5,704 nucleotides of DNA from Treponema sp. (GCA_017453705.1 JAFTEK010000204.1:1-5704), one strand, 5' to 3'. Shown: positions 1 to 5,704, counted from the stretch's first letter. Notes: generated by a model not told the origin, from the sequence alone. Numbers and translations are program-made.

Positions 1-972
1 GACAGTGTAGTTCCCGCCCGCATCGCTGTCATCGAAAACCATGACGTAGTTCTGCGGGACGGAATAAATCAGCTCGCAGTTCTCCGGCCTGCTTTCGGCG
101 AACAGCAGCTTGCTACCCTTGTTAGGCGACAACTTCCCGCCGGGCGTAATCAGCTCGCAGTCGTAATAAAGCTGGTATTCGGCCTGCTCGCCACATCTGA
201 ACGCGATGAAGGGGCCTATCGAATTGTTCTTTGCGTCCACCCTGACCGACGACCGTATCATCGGGTTTTCATTGACGGCCAGGGATTCCCATTGGCAGAC
301 CGCGGCGTTCATGTCGTTCACGAGCGTCACGGCTATCCAGATGTCGTCCCTCTGGAAGGTCGCGGTGCCTTTGTCCGACTTCACCAGACCGATTTCTTTA
401 TCAAGCTTCATATACCAGCAGAAATTCACCCGCGACTTTTCGTTCATGTAGGGGATGTGCTTCTGCAAGGCTATGTTGATGTTCTCGTATTGCTCCGCGT
501 TCGACGTAAGGGACCAGAAGGCCGTGCCTTTCATGACACCGCGTATCAGCAGTTCCTGGGGGAAGAACGAGTACACGTACTTGATGTCGTCCGCCATGCC
601 CTCGTCGTACAGCAGGAAACCGGCAAGCAGCTCGAAATCATAGGGGAATTCTATCCCCCTGTTCTTCTCCTCACCACCGAAATCCCTGAGAATTCCCATA
701 AGCCTTTCGTCCGAAGAGAGCTTTTTATACTTGGCATTTATCTTCTTGGCAAGCAAATCCTCGGTGTCAGCATAGGCGATTATGTTCTCTAGGTATGTCT
801 CGTCCCCAGTGGAATAATACAGCCCCCAGTTCTCGTCCATCTTGTTCGCGCTGTCGATGGAATATTCCGGTTCGGTGGCTTTGGCCTGCCTGCCTTTCGC
901 CTTGGCCGACGCGCATGAAAGCGACATCCCGGCCAGCAGCACGAACATCAGTCTCCGCAAAATCTTTCTCAT
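1..972 (-). CDS. Predicted lipoprotein of unknown function (3' end outside window)
   Basis: An open frame of 324 codons runs without a stop to the left edge, so the C-terminus is missing. The ATG at 972 is chosen because GGGAGGTG lies 10 nt upstream and an in-frame TAG sits just before it. Residues 1-19 form a signal peptide: basic MRKILRR, then a hydrophobic core ending GMSLSC. C20 is the likely lipidated cysteine. The lipobox is non-canonical (Ser at -3, Leu at -2), which relaxed spirochaetal rules may allow. Residues 45-165 are probably helical, with WGLYYSTGDETYLENIIAY near 49-67 and FWSLTSNAEQ at 152-161. This pattern (a 'W-x-x-[YF]-x-[ST]-G-D/E' segment, then 'WSL-x-S-N-x-x-Q') resembles an uncharacterised domain I have seen in other bacterial exported proteins; that is recollection, not a search. 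Residues 200-324 look beta-rich (IWIAVTLVND, PFIAFRCGEQ). No catalytic motif is visible. The gene has its own promoter and is separated from the upstream operon by 299 bp. It is a real gene, but its function is unknown. Confidence 0.88.
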   Translation of the reverse strand, partial: MRKILRRLMFVLLAGMSLSCASAKAKGRQAKATEPEYSIDSANKMDENWGLYYSTGDETYLENIIAYADTEDLLAKKINAKYKKLSSDERLMGILRDFGGEEKNRGIEFPYDFELLAGFLLYDEGMADDIKYVYSFFPQELLIRGVMKGTAFWSLTSNAEQYENINIALQKHIPYMNEKSRVNFCWYMKLDKEIGLVKSDKGTATFQRDDIWIAVTLVNDMNAAVCQWESLAVNENPMIRSSVRVDAKNNSIGPFIAFRCGEQAEYQLYYDCELITPGGKLSPNKGSKLLFAESRPENCELIYSVPQNYVMVFDDSDAGGNYTV

Positions 973-982
973 GACGATGCTA

Positions 983-990
983 CACCTCCC
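983..990 (-). promoter_or_regulatory. Ribosome binding site of the left lipoprotein gene
   Basis: The minus strand reads GGGAGGTG, a strong match to the anti-Shine-Dalgarno complement, ending 10 nt before the ATG at 972. It decides the start, because the frame is closed by a TAG directly upstream. Confidence 0.75.
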
Positions 991-997
991 AAAATCA

Positions 998-1013
998 GGC
1001 CTCTCTTGAGGCC
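998..1013 (-). promoter_or_regulatory. Stem-loop at the predicted 5' end of the lipoprotein mRNA
   Basis: The minus strand reads GGCCTC-AAGA-GAGGCC, a perfect 6-bp stem with a 4-nt loop. The promoter at 1022-1050 predicts transcription starting near 1015, so the hairpin would be 1-2 nt from the 5' end. Known cases of 5'-terminal hairpins (for example ompA in E. coli) protect mRNA from 5'-dependent decay. That role here is inference. It is followed by TGATTTT, too poor a U-tract for a convincing terminator. Confidence 0.5.
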
Positions 1014-1021
1014 ACCTCCTT

Positions 1022-1050
1022 ACTATAATGAAATACGGAAGGGGAATCAA
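1022..1050 (-). promoter_or_regulatory. Sigma-70-type promoter of the left lipoprotein gene
   Basis: On the minus strand, TTGATT (1050-1045, 4 of 6 consensus positions) and TATAGT (1027-1022, 5 of 6) are separated by exactly 17 bp. The predicted start point is a G near 1015, giving a leader of about 43 nt that contains the stem-loop and the GGGAGGTG ribosome site. The AAGGAGGT at 1021-1014 falls between the -10 and the start point, so it probably is not part of the message. Confidence 0.6.
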
Positions 1051-1137
1051 CTTCCTGACAACGGTATCCTTGTCGATGAGATTAATAAGAAGTATATCAG
1101 TTTTCCACGGGAAATCACCACCCCCGATGCAGAGCGG

Positions 1138-1152
1138 CTGCCCTTTGGGCAG
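1138..1152. repeat. Short inverted repeat (6-bp arms, 3-nt loop)
   Basis: CTGCCC-TTT-GGGCAG forms a perfect hairpin on either strand. Neither side has a T-run, so it does not read as an intrinsic terminator for the MEMO-family gene that ends at 1272. It lies inside the possible gene remnant and may have no function. Confidence 0.35.
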
Positions 1153-1271
1153 GTATTAGACCTTCGGCACAAATAAAAGTTCAGGAGCAATCCCTAAGTG
1201 AATATGGCAGTTTCAAAAATAACCTGTGCAAGTAGCTCTGGGTAAGAAATCGGAAAAATGCAAAACGCCAC

Positions 1272-2222
1272 TCACCCGAACAGACTAAAGAAGTAGCTCG
1301 TGATATCGTCGCCATCCATGCCGCTTATCTCGAAGGAATTGCAGTGAAAGAGGACGAATGCCTTCACGTCCGCCCCGAAAAGGCTTGCCATCACATATAT
1401 GGACGGCCTGTTGTCGCAGACTGCGGCGATGAAGTTCTCCTTGCATGGCTTGTCAAAGAATGTCCGGCTTATGCCGTCCTTTAACGCCGTCTGCTCCTGG
1501 TTTCCGTGGTGGCTGAAGTCAGTGGACACGAGCAGGAAGTTCTCTTTCCGTCCTTCCTCGTCAAAGAAGGGGGCGATTGCCTTGTAAAACCTCTCACAGT
1601 AGTTCATGTCCAAGGGCGGCTCGCCCTGTACAGCGACGGCAATCACGTCCGCTTCCGGGAAGTGCCGCCGTATGTAGGGAATGAGCGTGCTGACCCCGTG
1701 CTCATCGGGGAAAACCTGATTATCGTAGTCCACGCCGAGCGAAGCGCATATCCTGCCGCCATACTCCCGGTTTGTGTACACGTAATTTCCTTCCGCGCAC
1801 TCCCAGCGGCCTTCCGCGACGGAATAGTCGCGTGTGCTCAGGCCGAAGTGGGATGGCGAGAGGATAAAGAAGTGCCTGACATCCCTCCTGCTCCGTATTT
1901 CCCGAAACCATGCGTCAATCAGCGGGTCGGTCAGGAAATGGTGGCTCACAGTACCCGTCCAGGGGATAAAGTCACTACCCGGCTTTTCTGCCGGAGCCGG
2001 GTATGAGAATCGCGGGTCTACGGCCTTGCCCTCCTTCTCCCATGTGGAGAAGGTCAGACCGCCGTATACCGCCTCCTGCTGCTGGCCACTGGCTAATTGC
2101 CCTGCATATTGCCCGGCAGATTGGGTCGCCCCTTGCGGCTCCGCTTTTTTACTGCAAGCAGAGAGGCTTATGGCCAGCGCTAGGGCAAAAATCGCCCCCA
2201 CCGTGCCAACACAACGCCTCAT
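1272..2222 (-). CDS. MEMO-family lipoprotein (AmmeMemoRadiSam system protein B-like)
   Basis: This 316-residue protein has a lipoprotein signal peptide (MRRCVGTVGAIFALALAISL) and a canonical LSAC lipobox with C23. A Lys/Gln/Ala/Gly-rich linker to about residue 52 follows, then a MEMO domain from about 85 to 316. Motifs in order are SHHF at 93-96 (where the family usually has P-H-A-G-Y), LSPSH at 121-125, DEHGVSTLIPYIRRHFP at 173-189, LVSTDFSHHG at 231-240 and HCNSFEISGMDGDDITSY near 293-310. The His residues in SHH, SPSH and DFSH are candidate metal ligands. By established knowledge MEMO proteins share a fold with class III extradiol dioxygenases (LigB), and human MEMO1 binds metal through His and Cys, but the bacterial reaction is unknown. 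The ATG directly follows the TAG of the upstream gene and has no clear ribosome site, so translation probably depends on coupling. Neither an AMMECR1 nor a radical SAM partner is in the window. Family assignment is firm; function is open. Confidence 0.9.
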   Translation of the reverse strand: MRRCVGTVGAIFALALAISLSACSKKAEPQGATQSAGQYAGQLASGQQQEAVYGGLTFSTWEKEGKAVDPRFSYPAPAEKPGSDFIPWTGTVSHHFLTDPLIDAWFREIRSRRDVRHFFILSPSHFGLSTRDYSVAEGRWECAEGNYVYTNREYGGRICASLGVDYDNQVFPDEHGVSTLIPYIRRHFPEADVIAVAVQGEPPLDMNYCERFYKAIAPFFDEEGRKENFLLVSTDFSHHGNQEQTALKDGISRTFFDKPCKENFIAAVCDNRPSIYVMASLFGADVKAFVLFHCNSFEISGMDGDDITSYFFSLFG

Positions 2223-5045
2223 CTACCGTGTTGTCCAGAAGGGAGCATAAGACTTGCCCAGACGCTGGTCGGCGTCCGGCTCCACCAGGCAGCCTTCCAT
2301 CCAGAACGGCTCGTATATCCTTACGTCTGAGATTGGCTGGGAATAGACGATCTTCTTCCACTCCTCATCGCTCATGCGCTCAGACTGGGGGCCGTAGAAC
2401 TCACAGTAGCCGGGAACATAGCCCACGGCAATCCGCTTGCCTCCTTGTCCGTCATTGAGCGGCACGTAGAGCTTGTGGGGAAGCGCAACCCCGACTTCCA
2501 GGCATACGCCGAATTCCCCGTTGGTGAACACGTCCGCAATGCAGGCCATCTTGAGCTGCTCATCATCGTCCACGTAGCTGTCATAGCCTGGCTTGACCAG
2601 GAGGGCGAGCTTGCCCGGAACCGTGCGAATCCAGAGGTTGTCCTCCGGGCTAACAGGCTCGTCCCGGCTTTCCAGCGTGGCAATCTCAAGGGCCTTGGAG
2701 TAAAGCTGCTCCATGCCGTCAAGCTTGCTCTCAGCGGAATCGTCCAGAAGGCCGAACTTGCCAAAGCACTCCTTGAGCCGCTGCACCGAGCGCAGGCTGT
2801 AGCTGTAGAAAGGCAGGTTCGGCTCGATGTAGCTGTAGGGAACCGGCAGGGGCAGTGTCCGGAAAGTTCTATCCAGGTCGTCGCCCCCTGCCCGCTCCGC
2901 ATACACCTGCTTGACATAGAGGATCGTATCGTGCCGCAGCTCCGCCCAGGTGGAATGTGCCGAGTTCAACGCCTTGACGTTCCACAGGGGACTTTCGGTA
3001 AAGTAGTAGCCCGCCCCCGCCTCGAACCGTGCCTGGCTCCGTATCTGGGCGAGCACATTGTTGTAGTAGGTCTCGGTCCAGAAGTCATCGCCCTTTCCGT
3101 CAAAAAAAGCCATGTTCGCGTCCAGAATCTTCTTGAGCTCCTTCCCCGCCTTGAAGGTGGGCTTCTCCTCATCGGGCGGGTCAAGGTAGTCCGTCAGAAC
3201 GAAGATACTGTCCGCCACGTTGGAGCCGAACGCCCGCATGATGTCCAGGCCGCGCACAAGGTCGCGGGCAAAGAGGCGGGGCGGCGAGACCTGCTGGTGC
3301 ACGTAGGAGTCATAGGTGAAGCGCTGCCCCATGAAGCGCCAGCCCATCGGGGGCTTGCCCTCCAATGGCGTGGAAACGCCGGTGTTGCCGCTGATGAGGG
3401 GCGGACGCAGCTTCTGGTTGAACAGATCCATTACTTTATAGATGTTGTCAAGGTTGCTCACCCAGCCCTTGAAGTCCGTCACACCCTGCTCCGTCCAGAG
3501 GGGGAGCACGTCGCTAAAGCCCAGGTCGTCAGACATACCGATGAGCGACGTGATGGGGTCGAAGAGCGCCTGCCATTCCGCATAGAGGTCGGGACGGTCT
3601 TTCACCGTGTCAATGATAAAAAGGGCGACCGGCTCCATGACAAGGCTTTCCTTCTCGTTCACGGGATTACGTGACTTTGCAATCGTGAAGTGGATGCGGC
3701 CGTACCACATCTGGGCGCGGAAGTATGCCTCCAATATGCCGTTCTTGGTGTAGTGGCCTCGCGGCTTGTACTGGGAGAAGTCCTCCACCGTGTCAAAGAT
3801 GACAGTTTTATCGCCCGTGGCGGCCATCACCTGCTCGTAGTCGGCCCTGACCGCCTCGCTGTATTCACCGATGAACGAGGAGACATCCTGCTCCACGTAC
3901 TTGTATTCGTTCCGCCAGCTGTCCTCGTCCAGCACTTTCTGCGGGGCCGAGCGCAGGACAAGCTCCGGCAGCTGGAAGTAGGCAACTGCCTTGGCCTGTA
4001 TGTCCTCTGGAACGTCCGTCCGCTCCTTGAGCGCGGCAATGAACTTCTGGGTCAGCGTCAAAAGGCGGGGGGCAAAGTAGCTCTCCTCGGTATCCTGCAA
4101 CAGGGTGTCGAATATGCGGTGCTGGCTGTGGCTAAAGAGGTCGGTCGTGACAAACACCGGGGTCGTCTTAGGGATGGACTGGTAGGAGTCGATCAGGTCA
4201 TCTGTATTGAGCCGCACATTGCCCGGAAGCGTCCTCTGGATGGCGAGCCTGCCGTTTTCCAGCGACTCCTGCACACTAAGCTGAAGGGGACTGGTGCCCG
4301 CAAAGGCATAGAAGTCCGTAAGCTTTCCATTTGACTTGTACAGCTGGGCGTACATTTGCAACGTCTCGTAGTTGCTGTCCTCAAAGGCGAAAGGTGCATT
4401 GTAGAGATCCGCACCAAAGACATAGCCTTCCTTGTCTCCCCATCTGACTTTATAGAAGAAATTGTAATTGTCCTGGAAGAAGAAATAGCCATAGCCCTGC
4501 TCGTACCAGGCATCCCCCTTGCAGCGGAGCCGCTCGTCGCTATATGTGAGGATTGTCCCGATGGGTATCGGCTCGCCCTCCATGCCGTCCGGATCCTTGA
4601 GCGTTGCCCACACAAAGTCGTTCACGGCATCTCCATAATTGTTCCTAAAAAAATTGAAGGCATCCTCGCTGTACAGCTGAGCCTTTTTGCTGGCAACCAG
4701 CTTGTAGGTTCGCGAGCCGCCGCCTGCATCAGGAGCGTCAGCGTTCTTGTCAAACTGCTTGAACACAAGCTGATCTTTCAAGTAGGCTGCATGGGCATCA
4801 GTGTGGTAGTCCCCGGACAGGGGAGCATAGTCAAACGAAACGGCGGAAGCTTCGGTCTGCACGGCATCAAGCGACCCAATCGGCTCCTCCGCCTCTGGCA
4901 AGACAGCTTCTTGCACGGAATCTGCTTGCGCAGCTCCGTCCTGGGCAGCGGCTTCTTTTTTCTTGCAGGATGCGAGGCTGACGGCACAGGCTGCCAGCAG
5001 GGTCATCAAGATGACCGGGGCAAACGCCGGACAGAACTTCTTCAT
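2223..5045 (-). CDS. SH3-like plus DUF3160 lipoprotein
   Basis: The product has 940 residues. I chose the ATG at 5045 over the in-frame ATG at 5099 because GGAGG sits 5 nt upstream and the protein then begins with a proper lipoprotein signal (MKKFCPAFAPVILMTLLAAC, lipobox LASC, C27). Residues 28-65 are an Ala/Gln/Glu-rich linker. Residues 115-215 look like an SH3-like domain, with repeated aromatic strands ending in YKVRWGDKEGYVFGADLY. Residues from about 300 to 905 match DUF3160 as I know it: QYKPRGHYTKNGILEAYF at 425-442, RAQMWYGR at 443-450, GWRFMGQRFTYDSYVHQQ at 568-585, WAELRHDTILYVKQ at 700-713, YIEPNLPFY at 739-747, AVGYVPGYCEFYGP at 873-886 and MSDEEWKKIV at 891-900. DUF3160 has no established function, and no catalytic motif is evident. 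The protein should be anchored outside the inner membrane. It is the first gene of an operon with the MEMO-family lipoprotein. Confidence 0.9.
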   Translation of the reverse strand: MKKFCPAFAPVILMTLLAACAVSLASCKKKEAAAQDGAAQADSVQEAVLPEAEEPIGSLDAVQTEASAVSFDYAPLSGDYHTDAHAAYLKDQLVFKQFDKNADAPDAGGGSRTYKLVASKKAQLYSEDAFNFFRNNYGDAVNDFVWATLKDPDGMEGEPIPIGTILTYSDERLRCKGDAWYEQGYGYFFFQDNYNFFYKVRWGDKEGYVFGADLYNAPFAFEDSNYETLQMYAQLYKSNGKLTDFYAFAGTSPLQLSVQESLENGRLAIQRTLPGNVRLNTDDLIDSYQSIPKTTPVFVTTDLFSHSQHRIFDTLLQDTEESYFAPRLLTLTQKFIAALKERTDVPEDIQAKAVAYFQLPELVLRSAPQKVLDEDSWRNEYKYVEQDVSSFIGEYSEAVRADYEQVMAATGDKTVIFDTVEDFSQYKPRGHYTKNGILEAYFRAQMWYGRIHFTIAKSRNPVNEKESLVMEPVALFIIDTVKDRPDLYAEWQALFDPITSLIGMSDDLGFSDVLPLWTEQGVTDFKGWVSNLDNIYKVMDLFNQKLRPPLISGNTGVSTPLEGKPPMGWRFMGQRFTYDSYVHQQVSPPRLFARDLVRGLDIMRAFGSNVADSIFVLTDYLDPPDEEKPTFKAGKELKKILDANMAFFDGKGDDFWTETYYNNVLAQIRSQARFEAGAGYYFTESPLWNVKALNSAHSTWAELRHDTILYVKQVYAERAGGDDLDRTFRTLPLPVPYSYIEPNLPFYSYSLRSVQRLKECFGKFGLLDDSAESKLDGMEQLYSKALEIATLESRDEPVSPEDNLWIRTVPGKLALLVKPGYDSYVDDDEQLKMACIADVFTNGEFGVCLEVGVALPHKLYVPLNDGQGGKRIAVGYVPGYCEFYGPQSERMSDEEWKKIVYSQPISDVRIYEPFWMEGCLVEPDADQRLGKSYAPFWTTR

Positions 5046-5050
5046 ATATT

Positions 5051-5055
5051 CCTCC
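5051..5055 (-). promoter_or_regulatory. Ribosome binding site of the DUF3160 lipoprotein gene
   Basis: The minus strand reads TGGAGGAATAT before the ATG at 5045, placing GGAGG 5 nt from the start. This fixes the start and excludes the ATG at 5099, which would put a charged stretch of 18 residues in front of the signal peptide. Confidence 0.75.
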
Positions 5056-5107
5056 AGAAAATGCATTTTTTCTTGTCGTCTTGGCAGAGCATAGCACAAA
5101 AGCGTTG

Positions 5108-5136
5108 TTTATACCACAGAACGCAAATCATTTCGA
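5108..5136 (-). promoter_or_regulatory. Candidate promoter of the DUF3160-MEMO operon
   Basis: On the minus strand, TCGAAA (5136-5131, 4 of 6 consensus positions) and TATAAA (5113-5108, 5 of 6) are 17 bp apart. This predicts a start near 5101 and a leader of about 55 nt. An alternative is the extended -10 element TGCTATGCT (TATGCT at 5093-5088), which has no good -35 and would start near 5081. The -35 lies inside the left copy of the direct repeat. Confidence 0.4.
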
Positions 5137-5187
5137 TGCCATTTTGAGCACTTTCACTTGATTTTTCGGTGCCATTTTTGTACACTT
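5131..5187 (+). repeat. Imperfect direct repeat, two copies with a 33-bp period
   Basis: Copy A begins at 5131 (TTTCGATGCCATTTT) and copy B at 5164 (TTTCGGTGCCATTTT); these 15 bases match at 14 positions. The copies continue as GAGCACTT and, with one inserted base, TGTACACTT. A third TGCCAT overlaps the ATPase start codon at 5189-5194. Copy A covers the operon's candidate -35, and copy B covers the spacer and -10 of the ATPase promoter. The repeat could be an operator for the divergent pair or the trace of a duplication. Confidence 0.5.
5158..5186 (+). promoter_or_regulatory. Candidate promoter of the AAA ATPase gene
   Basis: TTGATT (5158-5163, 4 of 6 consensus positions) and TACACT (5181-5186, 4 of 6) are separated by exactly 17 bp. 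The predicted transcription start falls on or within a base or so of the A of the ATG at 5193, which implies a leaderless message. This fits the lack of any purine-rich ribosome site before that ATG. Confidence 0.4.
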
Positions 5188-5192
5188 GTGCC

Positions 5193-5704
5193 ATGGAATA
5201 CTCGGAGCGGAGCATAGACAAGCAGCTCCTCGACTGGAAGAACGAAAAAGGACGCAAGCCCCTGCTTTTACGGGGTGCGCGCCAGGTCGGAAAAACTTCC
5301 GCCGTCAGGCAGCTTTCAAGGCAGTTTGACCATTACGTTGAGATAGATTTCCTGAATTCAGAGAACGCGGACATCGCGGAGCTGTTTTCCCAGAAGTCAT
5401 CCGTACAAGACCTGTGCCAGAAAATCGCCATCATAAAGAACACTCCCATTCAGGCAGGAAAAACCCTGCTGTTCCTTGATGAAGTCCAGGCATGTCCTGC
5501 CGCCATCGAAAAGCTCAGGTATTTCTACGAGGAGACCCCGGAGCTGCATGTTATAGCCGCAGGTTCCCTTCTTGAGTTCGCACTGGAAGAACTGCCCTCT
5601 TTTGGTGTAGGGCGGGTCCGTTCGGTTTTCATGTACCCCCTCAACTTTGAGGAATTCCTCGGCTTCCAAGACATGGGTGCACTTTGCCATGAAATGAACG
5701 CGGC
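5193..5704 (+). CDS. AAA ATPase of the AAA_14/DUF4143 type (3' end outside window)
   Basis: 170 codons are present and the frame is open to the right edge. Proteins of this type, as I recall, are usually near 400 residues, so over half is missing. Walker A is GARQVGKTS at 28-36 and Walker B is TLLFLDEVQ at 91-99. A sensor-1-like strand, VIAAGSLLEF, lies at 120-129, followed by VGRVRSVFMYPLNFEEFL at 139-156, which is characteristic of ATPases carrying a C-terminal DUF4143 domain. The protein should be cytoplasmic and bind and hydrolyse ATP. The physiological role of this large, often multi-copy family is not established. The ATG at 5193 is chosen because the conserved N-terminal pattern of the family (a short helix, then P-L-L-L-R-G-A-R-Q-V-G-K-T) begins just after it. 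A GTG at 5169 is in frame but has no ribosome site either. The gene is divergent from the lipoprotein operon. Confidence 0.9.
   Translation, partial: MEYSERSIDKQLLDWKNEKGRKPLLLRGARQVGKTSAVRQLSRQFDHYVEIDFLNSENADIAELFSQKSSVQDLCQKIAIIKNTPIQAGKTLLFLDEVQACPAAIEKLRYFYEETPELHVIAAGSLLEFALEELPSFGVGRVRSVFMYPLNFEEFLGFQDMGALCHEMNA

Larger units (their letters stand above)
1021..1176 (+). pseudogene. Possible 3' remnant of an unidentified gene
   Basis: Read from 1021, 51 codons run without a stop to a TAA at 1174-1176. The peptide is hydrophilic and protein-like, with segments such as GNQLPDNGILVDEINKKY and FPREITTPDAERLPFGQVL. There is no start codon with a ribosome site, and upstream the frame runs antisense into the lipoprotein leader, so at most this is the tail of a decayed gene. 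Against it, a second plus-strand frame is also open over much of the stretch, and 51 stop-free codons can occur by chance at this base composition. I do not recognise the family. Confidence 0.22.

Noticed and set aside
1014..1021. AAGGAGGT as a second, upstream ribosome site or leader-peptide signal for the left lipoprotein gene
   Set aside because: The predicted transcription start lies at about 1015, so most of it is promoter rather than mRNA. The nearest start (GTG) is too close and gives only six codons.
1138..1152. The CTGCCC/GGGCAG hairpin as the terminator of the MEMO-DUF3160 operon
   Set aside because: There is no U-tract on the relevant strand and it lies about 120 bp past the stop codon. 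I found no convincing intrinsic terminator for this operon.
1834..2458. Overlapping plus-strand open frames across the MEMO/DUF3160 junction
   Set aside because: They run antisense to two well-supported genes and translate to low-complexity, Pro/Arg/Ser-rich sequence typical of non-coding frames.
2445..3674. A 409-codon plus-strand open frame opposite the DUF3160 gene
   Set aside because: It lies wholly antisense to a protein with clear family motifs. Its translation has no recognisable domain and it has no ribosome site. It is the usual mirror of a GC-rich coding strand.
5046..5099. An N-terminal extension of the DUF3160 protein to the ATG at 5099
   Set aside because: It would put 18 mostly polar or charged residues ahead of a complete signal peptide, while the ATG at 5045 has GGAGG at good spacing.
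4356..5147. A 263-codon plus-strand open frame
   Set aside because: It is antisense to the N-terminal part of the DUF3160 lipoprotein and its promoter region, with no domain and no start signals.
5193..5704. The AAA ATPase as a defence or toxin-antitoxin component
   Set aside because: Only the ATPase half is visible, DUF4143 ATPases are common and often solitary, and no partner gene can be seen before the window ends.

Overview
The window looks like chromosomal DNA from a spirochaete, most probably a gut- or rumen-type Treponema. This is an inference from several things seen together. Three consecutive genes encode predicted lipoproteins with short, serine-rich lipoboxes followed by Lys/Ala/Gln tails. 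One of them joins an SH3-like domain to a DUF3160 domain. A AAA/DUF4143-type ATPase gene follows. Base composition is moderately GC-rich. No rRNA, tRNA, CRISPR array or recognisable insertion sequence is visible.

Layout from left to right. Positions 1-972 (minus strand) hold the 5' part of a lipoprotein gene of unknown function that runs off the left edge. It has a good sigma-70-type promoter at 1022-1050, and its mRNA would begin almost directly with a perfect 6-bp stem-loop. Positions 973-1271 contain no convincing gene. They hold that promoter and leader, a stop-free plus-strand stretch at 1021-1176 that may be the 3' remnant of a lost gene, and a short inverted repeat at 1138-1152. I see nothing in 1177-1271. 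Positions 1272-5045 (minus strand) are a two-gene operon. The first gene (2223-5045) encodes a 940-residue SH3-like plus DUF3160 lipoprotein. Its TAG stop abuts the ATG of the second gene (1272-2222), a lipoprotein form of the MEMO / AmmeMemoRadiSam protein B family. Positions 5046-5192 are a divergent intergenic region with back-to-back candidate promoters overlapped by two copies of an imperfect direct repeat with a 33-bp period. Positions 5193-5704 (plus strand) hold the 5' part of an AAA ATPase gene (Walker A and B, DUF4143-family signature) that runs off the right edge and looks leaderless.

How the genes may work together. The two operon products are both predicted to be anchored outside the cytoplasmic membrane and are made from contiguous cistrons, so they probably act in the same envelope process. 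The substrate and reaction are unknown. MEMO proteins share a fold with class III extradiol dioxygenases and bind metal, while DUF3160 has no known function. The flanking lipoprotein and the ATPase have separate promoters, and nothing here ties them to the operon.
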